NCBI GenBank assembly: GCA_013115135.1
Contig: JABANP010000411.1
Span: 1-47,500 of the forward strand
DNA: 47,500 nt
Origin: Perkinsus olseni
Taxonomy: Eukaryota > Perkinsozoa > Perkinsida > Perkinsidae
Direction of reading: 5' to 3'
Position numbers and translations under genes: made by a program. Below, one piece after another: positions 1-10,560 of the stretch (position 1 is the stretch's first letter; every line of letters begins with the position of its first letter). Below the pieces are notes generated by a model. The model was given only the letters and a program-made list of their open reading frames with translations. It had not been told where the DNA came from and searched no databases.

Positions 1-1089
1 CGGAGGAGCTGAGGGAGGGTCTTGAGGCTATTTTTGTAGAGCATTTGAACGAGTTGGAGGTTTTACTGGAAGGGTGGGTCAAAGTGTGAAGGTTTCCGTT
101 TAAAATTAATCGTTGTTGTTTTGTGTCGTGCAAGGGTCGAGCCTGGGAGCGTATGGAGGGATCTGACCTAGGGACGGTCACATGCCTTATGATGATAGGG
201 CAGTTACTGATCGTTCATAATGCCTCTTGCGTGTTTGAGAGGCTCGCGATTCGCTCTTGGAGTGGTAGTATTGAGGTGCCGATATTGATGGATGTTGAAA
301 GGCTTCTTCCTACGCACACCTAGGAGGATGGAAGGCTTGCGTCTCCCGTCCAAGTGGCATTGTAATTATCGTTTCTAGGCTTGTGTCGAAGGCTCGATGT
401 AGAGCATTCATCCCCGATTCTCTCGCCTGTATCGGGAGAGGCTGGCTTTCGAGCTTCATTGGGTGGGAACTAAATGATACACGGCTGGCGACACAGTAGA
501 GTATCAGCAGCAGCATAGAACGGGGTGGATGGGTTGCGGACCGCAACCCTTATCCGGACCGCATCTCAACCTTATCCTAACCCACTACCGCCGGTAGTCT
601 ACCGGACCGCAACTTGCGGTCGAGCTACGTGTAAATCACAGCATCAAAGTTCCTAGAGTTTGCCGTATGTCCATCTCAAATTCAAAGATACTCTCCCTTC
701 TGTCGTTACTACGGCCGTGCAGTCTGCCGGTCCTCGCCAGAGAGGAGTACATGACGCAGCCAGCAGTTGCCCTCAAGTGGATGAGAACTGCTTTCGAGAG
801 GGCTCAGAGAAGGCGACAGGCGAAAGGGGTGGGTCGGGGAGAGCCGATAGACTCCGAGAGTTAGTTTTGACTGCTCTGGTTCGACGGAGACGCTGATGGC
901 GATAGTATCGCCGCGGTACTGATTGAACTGGATTATGCTTGTTACGAGACGTCGTAAGAACCGTTGTCAAATGAAGAAAGTGTAGTCCTAGGGGGACAAC
1001 AGAGCTGATGATAAGACACGCGGAACGCGAAGGCAGTGGGGCATGGCTTTCCTATGGTTGTTGGGTGGGGAAGTCTCTCCGCATTCAGA
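1..1089. other. No supported gene; two small hairpins
   Basis: I see no coding frame here that looks like protein; the open frames are short and of arbitrary composition. Two inverted repeats stand out: 531-549 (arms gggttgcg and cgcaaccc) and 605-621 (arms gaccgcaa and ttgcggtc). They share the word accgcaa, so they may be a local hairpin pair. Function unknown. Confidence 0.4.
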
Positions 1090-2109
1090 TAGCCGACACG
1101 CGTTCAGTACATTTATTCGACCTCGGCAGTGGTAGCGGTGTTATTGGGGCATCGGCGCTGCTGGCGGGGCTGTGCTCCAAGGTCACCTTCGTCGATTGCA
1201 GTCAGCAGGCTATCGAAACGCTCATCGATAATATGGCGAATTTGGAGGGATACATTCCACCGTGAGGGGGGCGGGGGTGTACTGGGTCTCTCCTTGCTCA
1301 GCAACGGCAGCCTCCTCGTTCGTGTTGTTGGTTCGTTGTGGGGTCGTGAGGTCGCCTTGATGGCACTTAGCTTGTGCAACTCTATTCGCATGTCTTCCGA
1401 AGTGACACGGCCATTGTGTTGATCGAAAACGTTATGAAACGAAATTACACTTTGCTCCTGCGAAAATTGAGGCGCCCTGCTATGGGGTATGGTATCGCAC
1501 TATCGGTCTGCCGCTCATAAACTTGTACACAGGACGAGTAGAGAGGTACAAGCATGGGTTGTTCAGTCTCTTCTTTTCAGAGACACTTGGGCTTATCTAC
1601 CGCCACTAGAGATAGGAAAGTCGTGGAAGCTTCCTATGGAGGCATTGGACACGACGCGAGAAAGAGTTGTTATAGCAGCCAACCCTCCCTGGGGTCTGGT
1701 CCAACAACAGTCCGACAGGCCCATCATTGACTCCATAGTGGCCAATGTGAAGTGAGTGCTCCTTGCTGTGGGGAACATGCTGTCTCTGTCTTTGGCCATG
1801 CTCGACCCAAGATCCGTAAAGGATGCCATCGTCAGATCCTTCCCAGAAGACATCGAAGTAGCCCATGTACTCCACAGCTCGCGGGCCCGGCATATACCGG
1901 CGATTTGTGAGTCGGAAGGTCTGACAGCTCGACGGATAATGCACGAGGAACCCCTAGTCATCCCGGAGTACACCTCCCCAGTGGCAACGGATCTGAGATT
2001 GACTCTCGCATCCGCCTGGATGATATCTTTATCGAGACGAAGGCCCGAAGAGAGATTTCGAGAGAGGGGACCGAGAAGGAAAAAAGATTCGGATGATGAC
2101 GACCTGTGA
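1090..2109 (+). CDS. SAM-dependent methyltransferase with NPPW motif, multi-exon
   Basis: The first segment (about 1090-1261) encodes a Rossmann motif I, FDLGSGSGVIG, followed by a motif II-like segment FVDCSQQAIE. A later segment encodes IAANPPWG, the (N/D)PP(F/W/Y) motif IV of amino-methyltransferases. Frames break at 1262 (GTGAGG, a likely donor) and at 1752. At 1752-1811 a 60-nt GT-AG intron (donor GTGAGT, acceptor CCCAAG) removes an apparent in-frame TGA and rejoins the frame in phase. The last exon ends at 2109 with an acidic DSDDDDL tail after a basic RRRPEERFRERGPRRKK stretch. Family knowledge: N6-adenine or small rRNA/tRNA methyltransferases such as the METTL5 type use this motif pair. 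The exact substrate cannot be assigned. The 5' end and the acceptor of the first intron are unresolved. It could be a decaying copy, but the two joined exons look intact. Confidence 0.6.
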
Positions 2110-3451
2110 ACCTGCATGACTGTTACTGCACGTTTCTTTGATTCGAAGGCTTCTACAGTAGCAGTCCGTTCACGGGCCGAGATGGTGGTGTTTATCCCAA
2201 TGTTCCGTAACTTTATTCATGGTACCTCGATCAAGGCAGGCTGCGTCCAGATCTGCTCAGGAAGGGGACTAGTTCAGACTCTGAGGTTCAAAGTACCGGC
2301 GCCGATTCAGAAGGTACGGCGATGCGGCTTCCATCTGGCTGAGTCGAAACTTCCGACTCGAAAGCCGACAGAGGAGATCATTATGAACGACTCCTGGCCG
2401 CGAGAAGGTCTTCGGCAGGACCCTAATATCTTCCTATCACTCTCATGTGTGGTGATTTCGGGCTGCCACTGGTGTTGTGTTAGTCGTTGGTCAATTATCC
2501 CCCGAGCGGCTCGGGCCGAGCTATCAAGGCAGTATAACCCAGCCACTGGGGTCCCCAGCGGGGCTCCTGGGCCTGGAGGTGCAGGAGTCCTTGCTTGCCG
2601 AACACATTTGATTGATAGCGAGACTCGAGAGCCTCTCGGGAAGTTCCTTGACGAGTCGGTAAGGTCTCAGATACTACTTGAAATCGGTAAGGTCAACGGG
2701 ACGAGAATATGAGACCTATGGCCTAAGCTTCACCTTCATGCCATATTTAGCAGCCCACAGGATTCCCTTGTTTGGGGATCCGTGAAGAATTGACATGTAA
2801 GTGTCATAAAAGAGCCGGCTATCACAGCTGAGCACTCCTGAGATCACTGAAGCCTCGTTTCAAACGAGTCATTTGGATTCTGGTAGATCTCAGCAAGTTA
2901 CCACCGAAACACGATCATGCATTTAACGGTGCGAGTTTCTCGATACGACTTGTCACTAGTCATGTCCTCGCGGGTGTAGACATCTCCGCCTGGAACCTCT
3001 TTTTTGAAGTACTGCGTATTGGCTCATACCTCAAACCTGATAGGGATAGTACTGCTTGATGTAACGTTCTCCACCGGACCTGACCTCGTAGCGGCAGAAG
3101 CTCCATCGGTCTAATGGCTGTTCGTACGCACAAATGCGTGGGCGTTGATGCTCCGATCCTCACGTATAAGGGAACAAACGGTGTAAGCTTAGGTTCGCGT
3201 GGACAGAAGCAGCTCTCTGGACGATTCATATTCTTTGGGGAAACCCCAAGAAACCTTGTCAAACTTACGCCTCACCCCTCCAGAGCACAGTAAGGGGCAT
3301 TTCCTCCAATTGCGGGATCGTATCAAATATGTATTCGATGGCCGCATATTTTGTATCGTGTGCCTTACCAGTCAATTATCATAATGCTAGCGCAACCCAT
3401 GAGCACATACACACAGAATAGACTCTTTAAAAAGTTCAAAGATGGATGAAA
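2110..3451. other. No supported gene
   Basis: A 198-codon open frame at 2116-2712 (+) has no recognisable motif, a biased composition and no homologous look, so I do not call it. Nothing else is supported in this stretch. Confidence 0.35.
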
Positions 3452-3890
3452 TCAATTATGAGTCTCACCGCCGACATGACAGTTATTCCTATACACCTTG
3501 ATGCAGCTGGAGTCTCTATACAAGAGACTCCAGATCGTTGATAGGAACAATGTTGTTCGTGTTGCGACCCCTCCCTTCACTCTCTCGGTGGAGGGGTCAA
3601 CCTCTGAGACATAGCCCCAATTTTCCTTATTGCTGTTGAACAGCCTACACCAAGTCACGGGCAGGTTTGCCGATGTGGTATGATGGCCACTCTTAAGGAA
3701 CGATATGGTTCCAATCACCACATCGAGGAGCGAGCTGCCGAATGTGAAGCCCTGCATCTCCTCGTGCATGGTCTGCAGGCGAGCGGCCGGTAGCCTCAGC
3801 TCATTCCTTCCGTAAACAGTGGTGTTGTCAGTCCTGTCAGAGAAGTCACAATGTTGTGCTCCACAGTGTTGGTCGTCATCATCGAAGGGT
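3452..3890 (-). CDS. Possible exon of an unrecognised protein
   Basis: One minus-strand frame stays open from about 3890 down to 3452. It encodes a mixed, protein-like sequence: an acidic DDDD and Cys-containing start, an RNELRLPAARLQTMHEEM helix, then a hydrophobic GSSLLDVVIGTISFL segment. No domain is recognised. The frame has no clear start Met at its upstream edge, so it would be an internal or 3' exon of a spliced gene. It could be a chance frame; the amino acid mix is the only argument. Confidence 0.3.
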
Positions 3891-5009
3891 ACCCCAGAAG
3901 CCGGGCTTCTGAAGCCCGATACAACATGTAGGTTGCTGCGTAATCACCCGTCAGAACCGAGCCATCTTCAGCAGCAGGGGGCTAACAGCCCCGGGCTATA
4001 GGAGGCAGAACTCGCGCGATGAAGCAGGTTAAAAGCTACTGTACCTTTGGTCCGATACTTTTATTAGCGAGCAACCAAGAGTAATCGCACATCACTAACC
4101 CTTGTTTGGAGTAAGCAGAAAGCAAATACTCTGGCTCCTGTCCTCGCCGAGAACTCCTCGGATGCTGTTGACAGCGAGACCTGCCAGATCTTCCGAGCAG
4201 AGCCACGAACGCACTGACTTTCGGCAGTCTGACTGCCTGCGGGCCCAGTGGAACTGATGTAGGGTTCCTCCAGAGTCGGCCGTTGCAGCAACCGTGAACA
4301 CGGATGCCTTTCGTGACTCGAGGATCGTGTGGGGACTTTCACTCTCTTCTGATTGGTTTCGCGTTCGAGTAGAGTTTCATGCTGACAAACGGTTTCTAAA
4401 TCCGCCGTTTACTATCAAGCGAGCTAAGTCACGTCTGTTTATGGATGAGTCCTGAAGGTCGGAGCACGGACGACATACGTGACAAAGATACCTCCCGGGT
4501 TGGGCGGCTTCTAACGCCTACTAGCGCCTGCCTAGCGGAGCTGCAACGAAGTCATGACGAGCGAATCCTTCTACTTCAAAAGATGGAGGAAGTGAGAGGC
4601 GCTGGAAACCAATTTCGATTTTGAATCTTTGCTGAGTAGCATCTTGTGCGGGATCTCGCATTCGCCTTCTGATGTTCGTTAACAGTGAGGATTGAATAAG
4701 CTTTTCAGGAGCTGCTGGAATCGGAGCAGCGGTACGGCAGTAGGCCTAGGAAATCGGAACCGGAAGTGGTGGTAGGCTGGAGTGTCGTCTCTACTCTCAA
4801 GTGATTGAACTTGTTTTGGGTATCGCAGCATCGCAACTCGAGCCAAGATGGCTACGTTAGTAACCAACCTCTTCTCTGTGAGTAGTGATAATGCGATAGC
4901 TATCGGCAGAGCTAGAACATCTTGCACTCTTGCTATTCCTCTGCGATCAGTATATAAGTCCTCAACAAAACTTTTCAGGAGCAGACGCGTGACAGGAGCC
5001 AAGGCGCTG
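3891..5009. other. No supported gene
   Basis: Several open frames overlap here on both strands, none with a recognisable motif. The 225-codon minus frame at 4679-5356 is largely antisense to the coiled-coil gene that follows and is judged a shadow. The 5' exons of that plus-strand gene may lie in 4540-5010 but cannot be delimited. Confidence 0.3.
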
Positions 5010-5765
5010 TTATGCGATCCGAAGTAACGATTAATGGGAGGGTTTGCAGCTCCTCTACTGAAGTGCCTCCAGGCAACACCGTCCGTGTCTCGAGCAGACT
5101 CGCTGAAGGAAAGGCTGGAGAAAAAATTGGTAACGGGAACGGTTGTCTCAATGGCGCAGACGAAACCGTTGCGAGGGACTCGAGCGTCGTATCGAGTACG
5201 AGCTGGCGAAGGCGCTGTCAGAAGCTGACCTCCGATCCGAGTTGCATCAAGAGAGGGAGAGGTGACGTCTCTTACTGGAGCTCTGTTCCCTGTTTCCCTT
5301 AGACGACGCCAAGCTCGGCGGAGCAGGCTGATGGGCCATCGACGAGATGAGCGCATCGCGGAGGCCCAGAAGAGAAAAACGGCGGAGGCGATGAGGTTCC
5401 AGGCAAGCCAATACTAGAAGGACGCGCGCGGATTTTTTGGGGGTTAGGATGAACTCAACCAACTCGTGAGAGATCGAGAGGAGAAAATAGCGAATCGGTT
5501 GGAAACACTGAGGACCGAAAAGATAAGCAAGGTTCAGCAAATTCGTCAGAAAAACGAAGCCCGACGGGATTGTCAACTGGAAAGTAGAGTGAGGACGAGC
5601 AGTCGGGCGTAAGAGAAAGGTTTCAGGAGTAAATGCCATACATGATATGAAGCGCATGGTGGACGCTATGGCCTCGGCGAAACGGGCGGGTGATCTGGAT
5701 CGGGCCCGGCGTGCGGCTGGGGAGGCAGCTGACGAAGCTTGGAAGAGGCTCGTGGGCTGCTTGAA
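5010..5765 (+). CDS. Coiled-coil protein with short introns, one of them GC-AG
   Basis: The gene encodes a very charged helical protein (segments EYELAKALSEADLRSEL, RDERIAEAQKRKTAEAM, RDREEKIANRLETLR, KISKVQQIRQKNEARR), the pattern of a long coiled coil. Three exons join in phase through two introns. The first is 5262-5302 (41 nt, GTGACG to TTTCCCTTAG). The second is 5403-5447 (45 nt), with a GCAAGC donor, an internal TACTAG and a TTTTTT tract before GGGGGTTAG. A further donor GTAAGA lies at 5609, and a downstream exon probably holds the basic-acidic helix MKRMVDAMASAKRAGDL from about 5647. The first exon and the true stop are not resolved. Cytoskeletal or scaffold roles are possible, but nothing in the sequence selects one. 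Confidence 0.5.
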
Positions 5766-6538
5766 GGCGGTGCAAGGTGGAAGGCTATTATTTCAGGCGG
5801 ATAGTCGCAGATCAAGACAATCCGCGTTGATTTCAAGAAGGGGCTATGTAAGCTGGCTCGATATGAGTGGCAAAGATACGTCGTTGTGTGACAGTCCCGA
5901 GCTTCCCTAGCTGTCCCTGTCCACGCGGAGAGGCGCGTCACCGAGGTGCCCGGAGAGGGAAGAGAGAATGCCGGGGCGCGTGGTCAGCAGCATGAGGTCG
6001 TCTCGGAGGAATCCGCGTCGCGCTTCGACCCCATTCAGGAGGCCTTCGAGGAAGAGCTGAAGAGGTCCGTTGTTGTTCGTTTGCCTTTCTCATTACGGAA
6101 GCTAGTCTTAGGTATTTGACTGGTATAAGGCTGAATGCATCATGAACATTCTATTGTTCTACATCTTTGTGTTGAGTTCCACCAGTTAGAGTACGCAACT
6201 TGCCGCCTCGGCAACTCCTTGGTCACCTGTTGTGTCGCGAAGAGTGCTGCCGATCGGACACGTGATAACAGAAGGCCGACACGGACGTACCGAGATGAGT
6301 TGGTGGTCACTCTTGCGGCGGTTTTACTGCAGTTTACAACAACACCACGAGAACTCTCCGTAGCCACAACGCGTTGGTCTTTCAACTCGATCTACACCTT
6401 GCTAAGCATTGAACTCACAACACAACCATGAACACCAGTTTACAGCATAATTAACAACAGCATCATGAGTATGATCAGTCTGATAGTGTTAGAGCGTATC
6501 TTTCTTTCTGTCAAAGGCGAGGTCAACCAAGTGACTCG
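5766..6538. other. No supported gene
   Basis: The start of this stretch may hold 3' coding sequence of the coiled-coil gene (a charged frame continues to about 6060). Beyond that I see only short unrelated frames. Confidence 0.3.
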
Positions 6539-7480
6539 TCACTGCAGTATTAACGTGACCTTCCTACCGACCCCATCACCAGTATCCTCGCCGAGTTCAA
6601 TGGTCCATCGGTCGACCCCTACAACGCAAATAAGAATATTTTCGAGTCGTATCGGATATATTTTGATAATCGCCTCGGCCGTGGCAAGGTCGGGAGTGAG
6701 CGTTAACGACAGTCTTTCGCGAAGTTTGGCCGTGGAGGGCTGCCAGAAGGGGAAGCATCGCCGCGAGCCGACTGTGACGGGCCGGACGGGAAGCGGGGGA
6801 AGGTTGGTAAATGCTAGATCATTCGTAGACGCGAAGGCCAGGGCGATTCGTCCAGTAAAAATCCTTTCGGTGGCATCCCAGTGTCCACCCACGGAAACCT
6901 TGCCGGACCATGCATAAGCAACTTTGTAAAAGTTGAGAGGATATTCTGTTCCCAACTTTTTCTCGTCTCTCTCGATAGCTCTCACCGATGGTCGCGTGTC
7001 TTCCTCAGCAGGTTGAGAGAAGGTTAAATAGACAGCACAGCCGATGTTGATTGAGTTGGGCAGTCGATCGAATTGGTAGAACATGAGCAGCTTCCCGTCA
7101 TACACACAGAACAGATTTGACGGTTTCTTTGCCATCGCGTAGGAATGCTCGTTTTTGTTCTTCAATTGCGACGGGGAGAGGACTTCCTTCTCAATGTAGA
7201 AGCAGGAGGAAGTGAGACCCATCAGATTCGCAAGCGTGACATCGTTGTACGGCGTGATGGTGCCGGACGCGAGAACAGAATCGGAACCGTTTCGATATGA
7301 GGCGACCACGACACCGATCTCGGGAACGACGGCATAGCCGAGAGAGACAGCGTTCATCTCCGGCCAGCAAATTGTTGTGAACCTATTCTGATGTCCAACA
7401 TAAACACCAGGAGGTAGGTTGATTTCGGCATATGCGGAAATAAAGATTCCTCCAGCCGCTAGCTCGATGAACTTGACCAT
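6539..7480 (-). CDS. Secreted protein of unknown function, 313 aa
   Basis: An intact single-exon frame is read from the ATG at 7480; the frame extends 17 codons further upstream only through a TTG. From this ATG the N-terminus MVKFIELAAGGIFISAYA is a good signal peptide, followed by EINLPPGVYVGHQ, which looks like a mature start. The rest is a beta-rich, globular-looking protein with few Cys and no transmembrane segment after the signal. No catalytic motif is recognised. The LPPGxYxG opening resembles secreted proteins I associate with Perkinsus-type genomes (family impression, not a search). A second minus-strand coding piece lies just upstream at 7651-7916, and the two could be neighbouring members of one family. 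Confidence 0.6.
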   Translation of the reverse strand: MVKFIELAAGGIFISAYAEINLPPGVYVGHQNRFTTICWPEMNAVSLGYAVVPEIGVVVASYRNGSDSVLASGTITPYNDVTLANLMGLTSSCFYIEKEVLSPSQLKNKNEHSYAMAKKPSNLFCVYDGKLLMFYQFDRLPNSINIGCAVYLTFSQPAEEDTRPSVRAIERDEKKLGTEYPLNFYKVAYAWSGKVSVGGHWDATERIFTGRIALAFASTNDLAFTNLPPLPVRPVTVGSRRCFPFWQPSTAKLRERLSLTLTPDLATAEAIIKIYPIRLENILICVVGVDRWTIELGEDTGDGVGRKVTLILQ

Positions 7481-7650
7481 GTTGTGTAAGCCGGAAAGAA
7501 ACTGAACTGACTTCGTGCGACTTTCGATCAATCAGGGTCCCTCGCAAACTTCCAAAGTAAACGAGGACGATCAGAACAACATCAAACCAAGAAAGAGATA
7601 ATAACGATACAATCGTCCTTAGTGAATTTGATAATAATAAGTAACAACAA

Positions 7651-7916
7651 TCAGGCTACATCAGTGTCGATTACGAATATCCCGCGGGTGGAAGCCCTCG
7701 CTGGACGTCCGATAACTTGTTTCATATCTGGCTCGCAAAGCGCGAGACTGATGTTCACGCGTTCACCGCTTTTCTGATGCTGAAAAGAGACTGTGAATTT
7801 CAGAATGTTTTTAACGGCGGATGAATTGTAAGAAAACGACGACCAATCGGGACCAGCGAGCGCCGACTCGTCAAGGGGCTTCAAACCGTCAGTGCACAAA
7901 CTCAGTAGTAGCACTG
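7651..7916 (-). pseudogene. 3' coding piece of a host gene cut by element A (left side)
   Basis: The minus-strand frame ends at 7651 and runs open to the left LTR of element A. Its content (PDWSSFSYNSS, ILKFTVSFQHQ, ERVNISLALCEPD) resembles a beta-rich secreted protein. It has no start of its own except a GTG beside the LTR. Its upstream part should lie beyond the retroelement at 13225 onward, but the frame there does not join directly; an intron near the junction or decay could explain that. Whether a functional gene was interrupted is uncertain. Confidence 0.35.
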
Positions 7917-8087
7917 TGTAAGATAACCAACACTACAACCAGTTAGTAGTGGAGACTTCGTAACAAAGGAGGTCACGGAAGTATAAAAGTATGAGTATTT
8001 ACAACTGTGAATGGTGCTATAGCTGAGCATAGCTCAGAGCTAAGATATGGGACTGATGCAACACACGACACAGCGCATCCTGTTTCA
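7917..8087 (-). repeat. 3' LTR of element A
   Basis: A 171-bp terminal repeat, about 95% identical to 13052-13224. It contains an imperfect palindrome around agctgagcatagctcagagc, present in both LTRs, and a short AT-rich gtataaaag stretch. Confidence 0.9.
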
Positions 8088-8098
8088 CTCCTCCTCCT
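8088..8098 (-). other. Polypurine tract of element A
   Basis: Read on the minus strand this is AGGAGGAGGAG, immediately 5' of the LTR. That is the position of the plus-strand primer in LTR elements. The same codons read QQEEE in one frame, and the first bases of the LTR (TGA) close that frame. Confidence 0.8.
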
Positions 8099-8281
8099 GT
8101 TGCATAGAACGCTCAGGCGGTCGAAGAACGGCACGAGGGCGTAAATTGTGACCACCGACATCGCGCGGAGTAGGAGGTTGAGAGGAAAGAGCGGAGCGTT
8201 TAGAATTCGAATCATCCGGAGACAAAAAAACACCAGAAGTATGAGACGAAGACGATGAGGAAGAAGACGATGAAGCAGCAG

Positions 8282-10560
8282 TCAACGGGGTGACTCAACA
8301 TCACCTGGTGATTGGACATTATCATTTTGGGCGTGGTCGAAAGAAGTAAGAACATACATGTTATCATCATAATCATCATCATCTTCATGATTCACGTCAT
8401 CATCATTACGGGTAACAGGCGCAGGGGACGAACTCGTAGGACGCGTGAGGGCGTCAGTAGACTGTGCCGGCTGGGGTGTATCAGGGAGTACTTGAGAGAT
8501 GTGTGCATCCACGGTCCGGCGTGGAGAAGGCTTCGCTAGACGAACCATCGTCGGAGCCATCTGTTCAACCACACGATACCCTCGCTCATACGGCGGCAGT
8601 AACTTGTTGCGTCTCTCTGAACGAAGTAACATCACCGGATCACCAGGCATAAAGGCCACTTGAGGAGGTGATGATGGTACCGAAGAAGACTCTGGTGAGA
8701 GCACACCATCAATATTATCACCAAGTCGTGCTTGACGGTTTTGTAGCATCTTGGACCAAGTTTGTACATCCCATTGGTACCCTGAGTAGACAGCATCCGA
8801 CAACGTGCGGTGTCCCCAACCACACATACATAACATGAGGGACAAGCCGGTAGTACTGGTTGGTCGACATCGATAATAGTGAGCGGCCTAGAGAAAAACT
8901 CCTTCAAAGTGTTCGCTATCCGGATAACGATCACATACCTTACGGAGAATAAGCAACAAGCTACGATGAGCTCGTTCTACACCTCCTTGCGACTGGGGAT
9001 GTCGCGGAGTACCACGACGAACCTTCACATGATAACTATCAAAAAGAGTCCTCGTTGTAGAATTCCACATCTCAGGACCAGAATCCATGCAAAGCACTTG
9101 GGGCGGACCCCATCGCAAAAACGCTCGGCGTAATCCGGAAGCCACGCAAATACCATTATTCTTCTGCAAGAATTCGACCTCAATCCACTTGGTAAAACTA
9201 TCGAACATTACCAGCACCGCTTCAGCACGGTCCGCAGTAGGGTTGAAGAAAATAGTATCGTCAAATACAATAGACCAAGGGCCCTCACCAATGACCGCAG
9301 TAGCACCCGTGATGGGAATAATAGGATCACGACGAGTAGTAGTAGCAGCAGCACATTGCGAACAATGGTCAACAAAGTCACGGCAATCCTGAGCCATACC
9401 AGACCAAAACGTACGCCTTTGCAATATACGCCACGTGCATTCCCAGTTTGGGTGACCATAGGCTTCATGGCACCATAACAAGCACCGACCGGTAAACTGA
9501 GAGGGGCACAGGGGAAAATTCACGACATCATCAGGCGGAACTTCAACTCTCCTACAAAGAACGCCATAATCTGAACGAACATTAATCTGTGGCAATATAC
9601 GAGCATACGCCGGAGGAAGTTGTGATGTTGGGAGTGAACGGTCATGTACCAACTGATTAATATCAGCTAAAATAAGGTCCGTCAATTGGTCACTCAACGT
9701 AACAGAAGGCTGCTGACCAAAGACCGTGATATCGGTACCAACAGCAGCAGAAGCCAAAACTTGTGCTGGCGATCCTCCGTCTTCCTCTCCTCCTCCAGAT
9801 GAATCATCTTTCACGGAGGGAGCACTACTCAACTCTCCACGAGGATCGACGTTGGCACCTTCCGCCGAAGGATGAGGCTCAACAGATGTGGTTATACTAC
9901 CATGATCTCTGGGAAGAAGAAATATATCCTCGCATTCGTCATTACCAGGCAGTCGTTCAACGTTAGCCGTGATACCATCTTCATCATCAATAGCAGTGTC
10001 TGAGGGCCATGAAGGGGAAACCCTTGTTAAGCGACCAGCTACATTAGCAGATGAAGGAAGCCGACAAACCCGAAGATTCATTGAACATTGCGCTACAACA
10101 TCATTAATAATAGACAGTCGTCTACTTACCAGTGTCTGGTACAAATCGGACACTTTTACCTTGGCAGTATCATTCAGCAGTGAACTCAGCCAACCAACCA
10201 CAGTGCGACTATCGTTGTACAAAATGATGTCCTTGGCGCCCCAAGCAACTGCCAGGTTGAGGGCGCGAATAACCGAGTTTAATTCCAATATATTTATATG
10301 AAGTTTACTTCTTTTAGCGACCAGCCAGCGGGAATCTCCCAACGGCACAATATTACCATCGCCCTTATCGACAGTGATAACCACGCCTACAGCAAGAGAC
10401 GACGCATCGCAATAGAAAGAGAAAGTAGGATTTAATGACAATGAAGGCGGAGAACAAACTCCACGAACGGGATCATCTACTTGAAGCCGCTTTACTACAT
10501 CATCGCAGCACTTCTTAACATCAGATAAAACCGGACGATCCCAAGCAGCATTAGAACCAA
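8282..10560 (-). pseudogene. RNase H and integrase of element A (one in-frame TAG)
   Basis: RNase H starts with FYCDAS (frame from about 10441) and continues ILELNSVIRAL and YNDSRTVVGWL. The integrase follows with a zinc-binding HEAYGHPN...CSQCA pair. Its core has Asp in IVFDDT, Asp in MDSGPE and Glu in GGVERAH, with 35 residues between the last two, the classic D,D35E spacing. A TAG at 8888-8890 interrupts the same frame, which continues with HYYRC...TGLSL and a C-terminal domain FMPGDPVMLLR...PPYERGYRVVE, a GPY-like module. A Ser-rich tail in another frame ends at the PPT/LTR border. The enzyme would insert cDNA into the genome. The single stop makes this copy defective unless it is read through. 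Confidence 0.85.

Noticed and set aside
1753..1755. In-frame TGA in the methyltransferase, suggesting stop-codon reassignment
   Set aside because: It lies in a 60-nt GT-AG intron (1752-1811) whose removal keeps the frame. Other TGA codons in coding-like frames are in decayed elements.
1593..2117. 174-codon minus-strand frame
   Set aside because: Fully antisense to the methyltransferase exons with the conserved NPPW motif.
4679..5356. 225-codon minus-strand frame
   Set aside because: It is antisense to the plus-strand coiled-coil exons, whose introns join in phase; Arg/Ser-rich composition is typical of a shadow.
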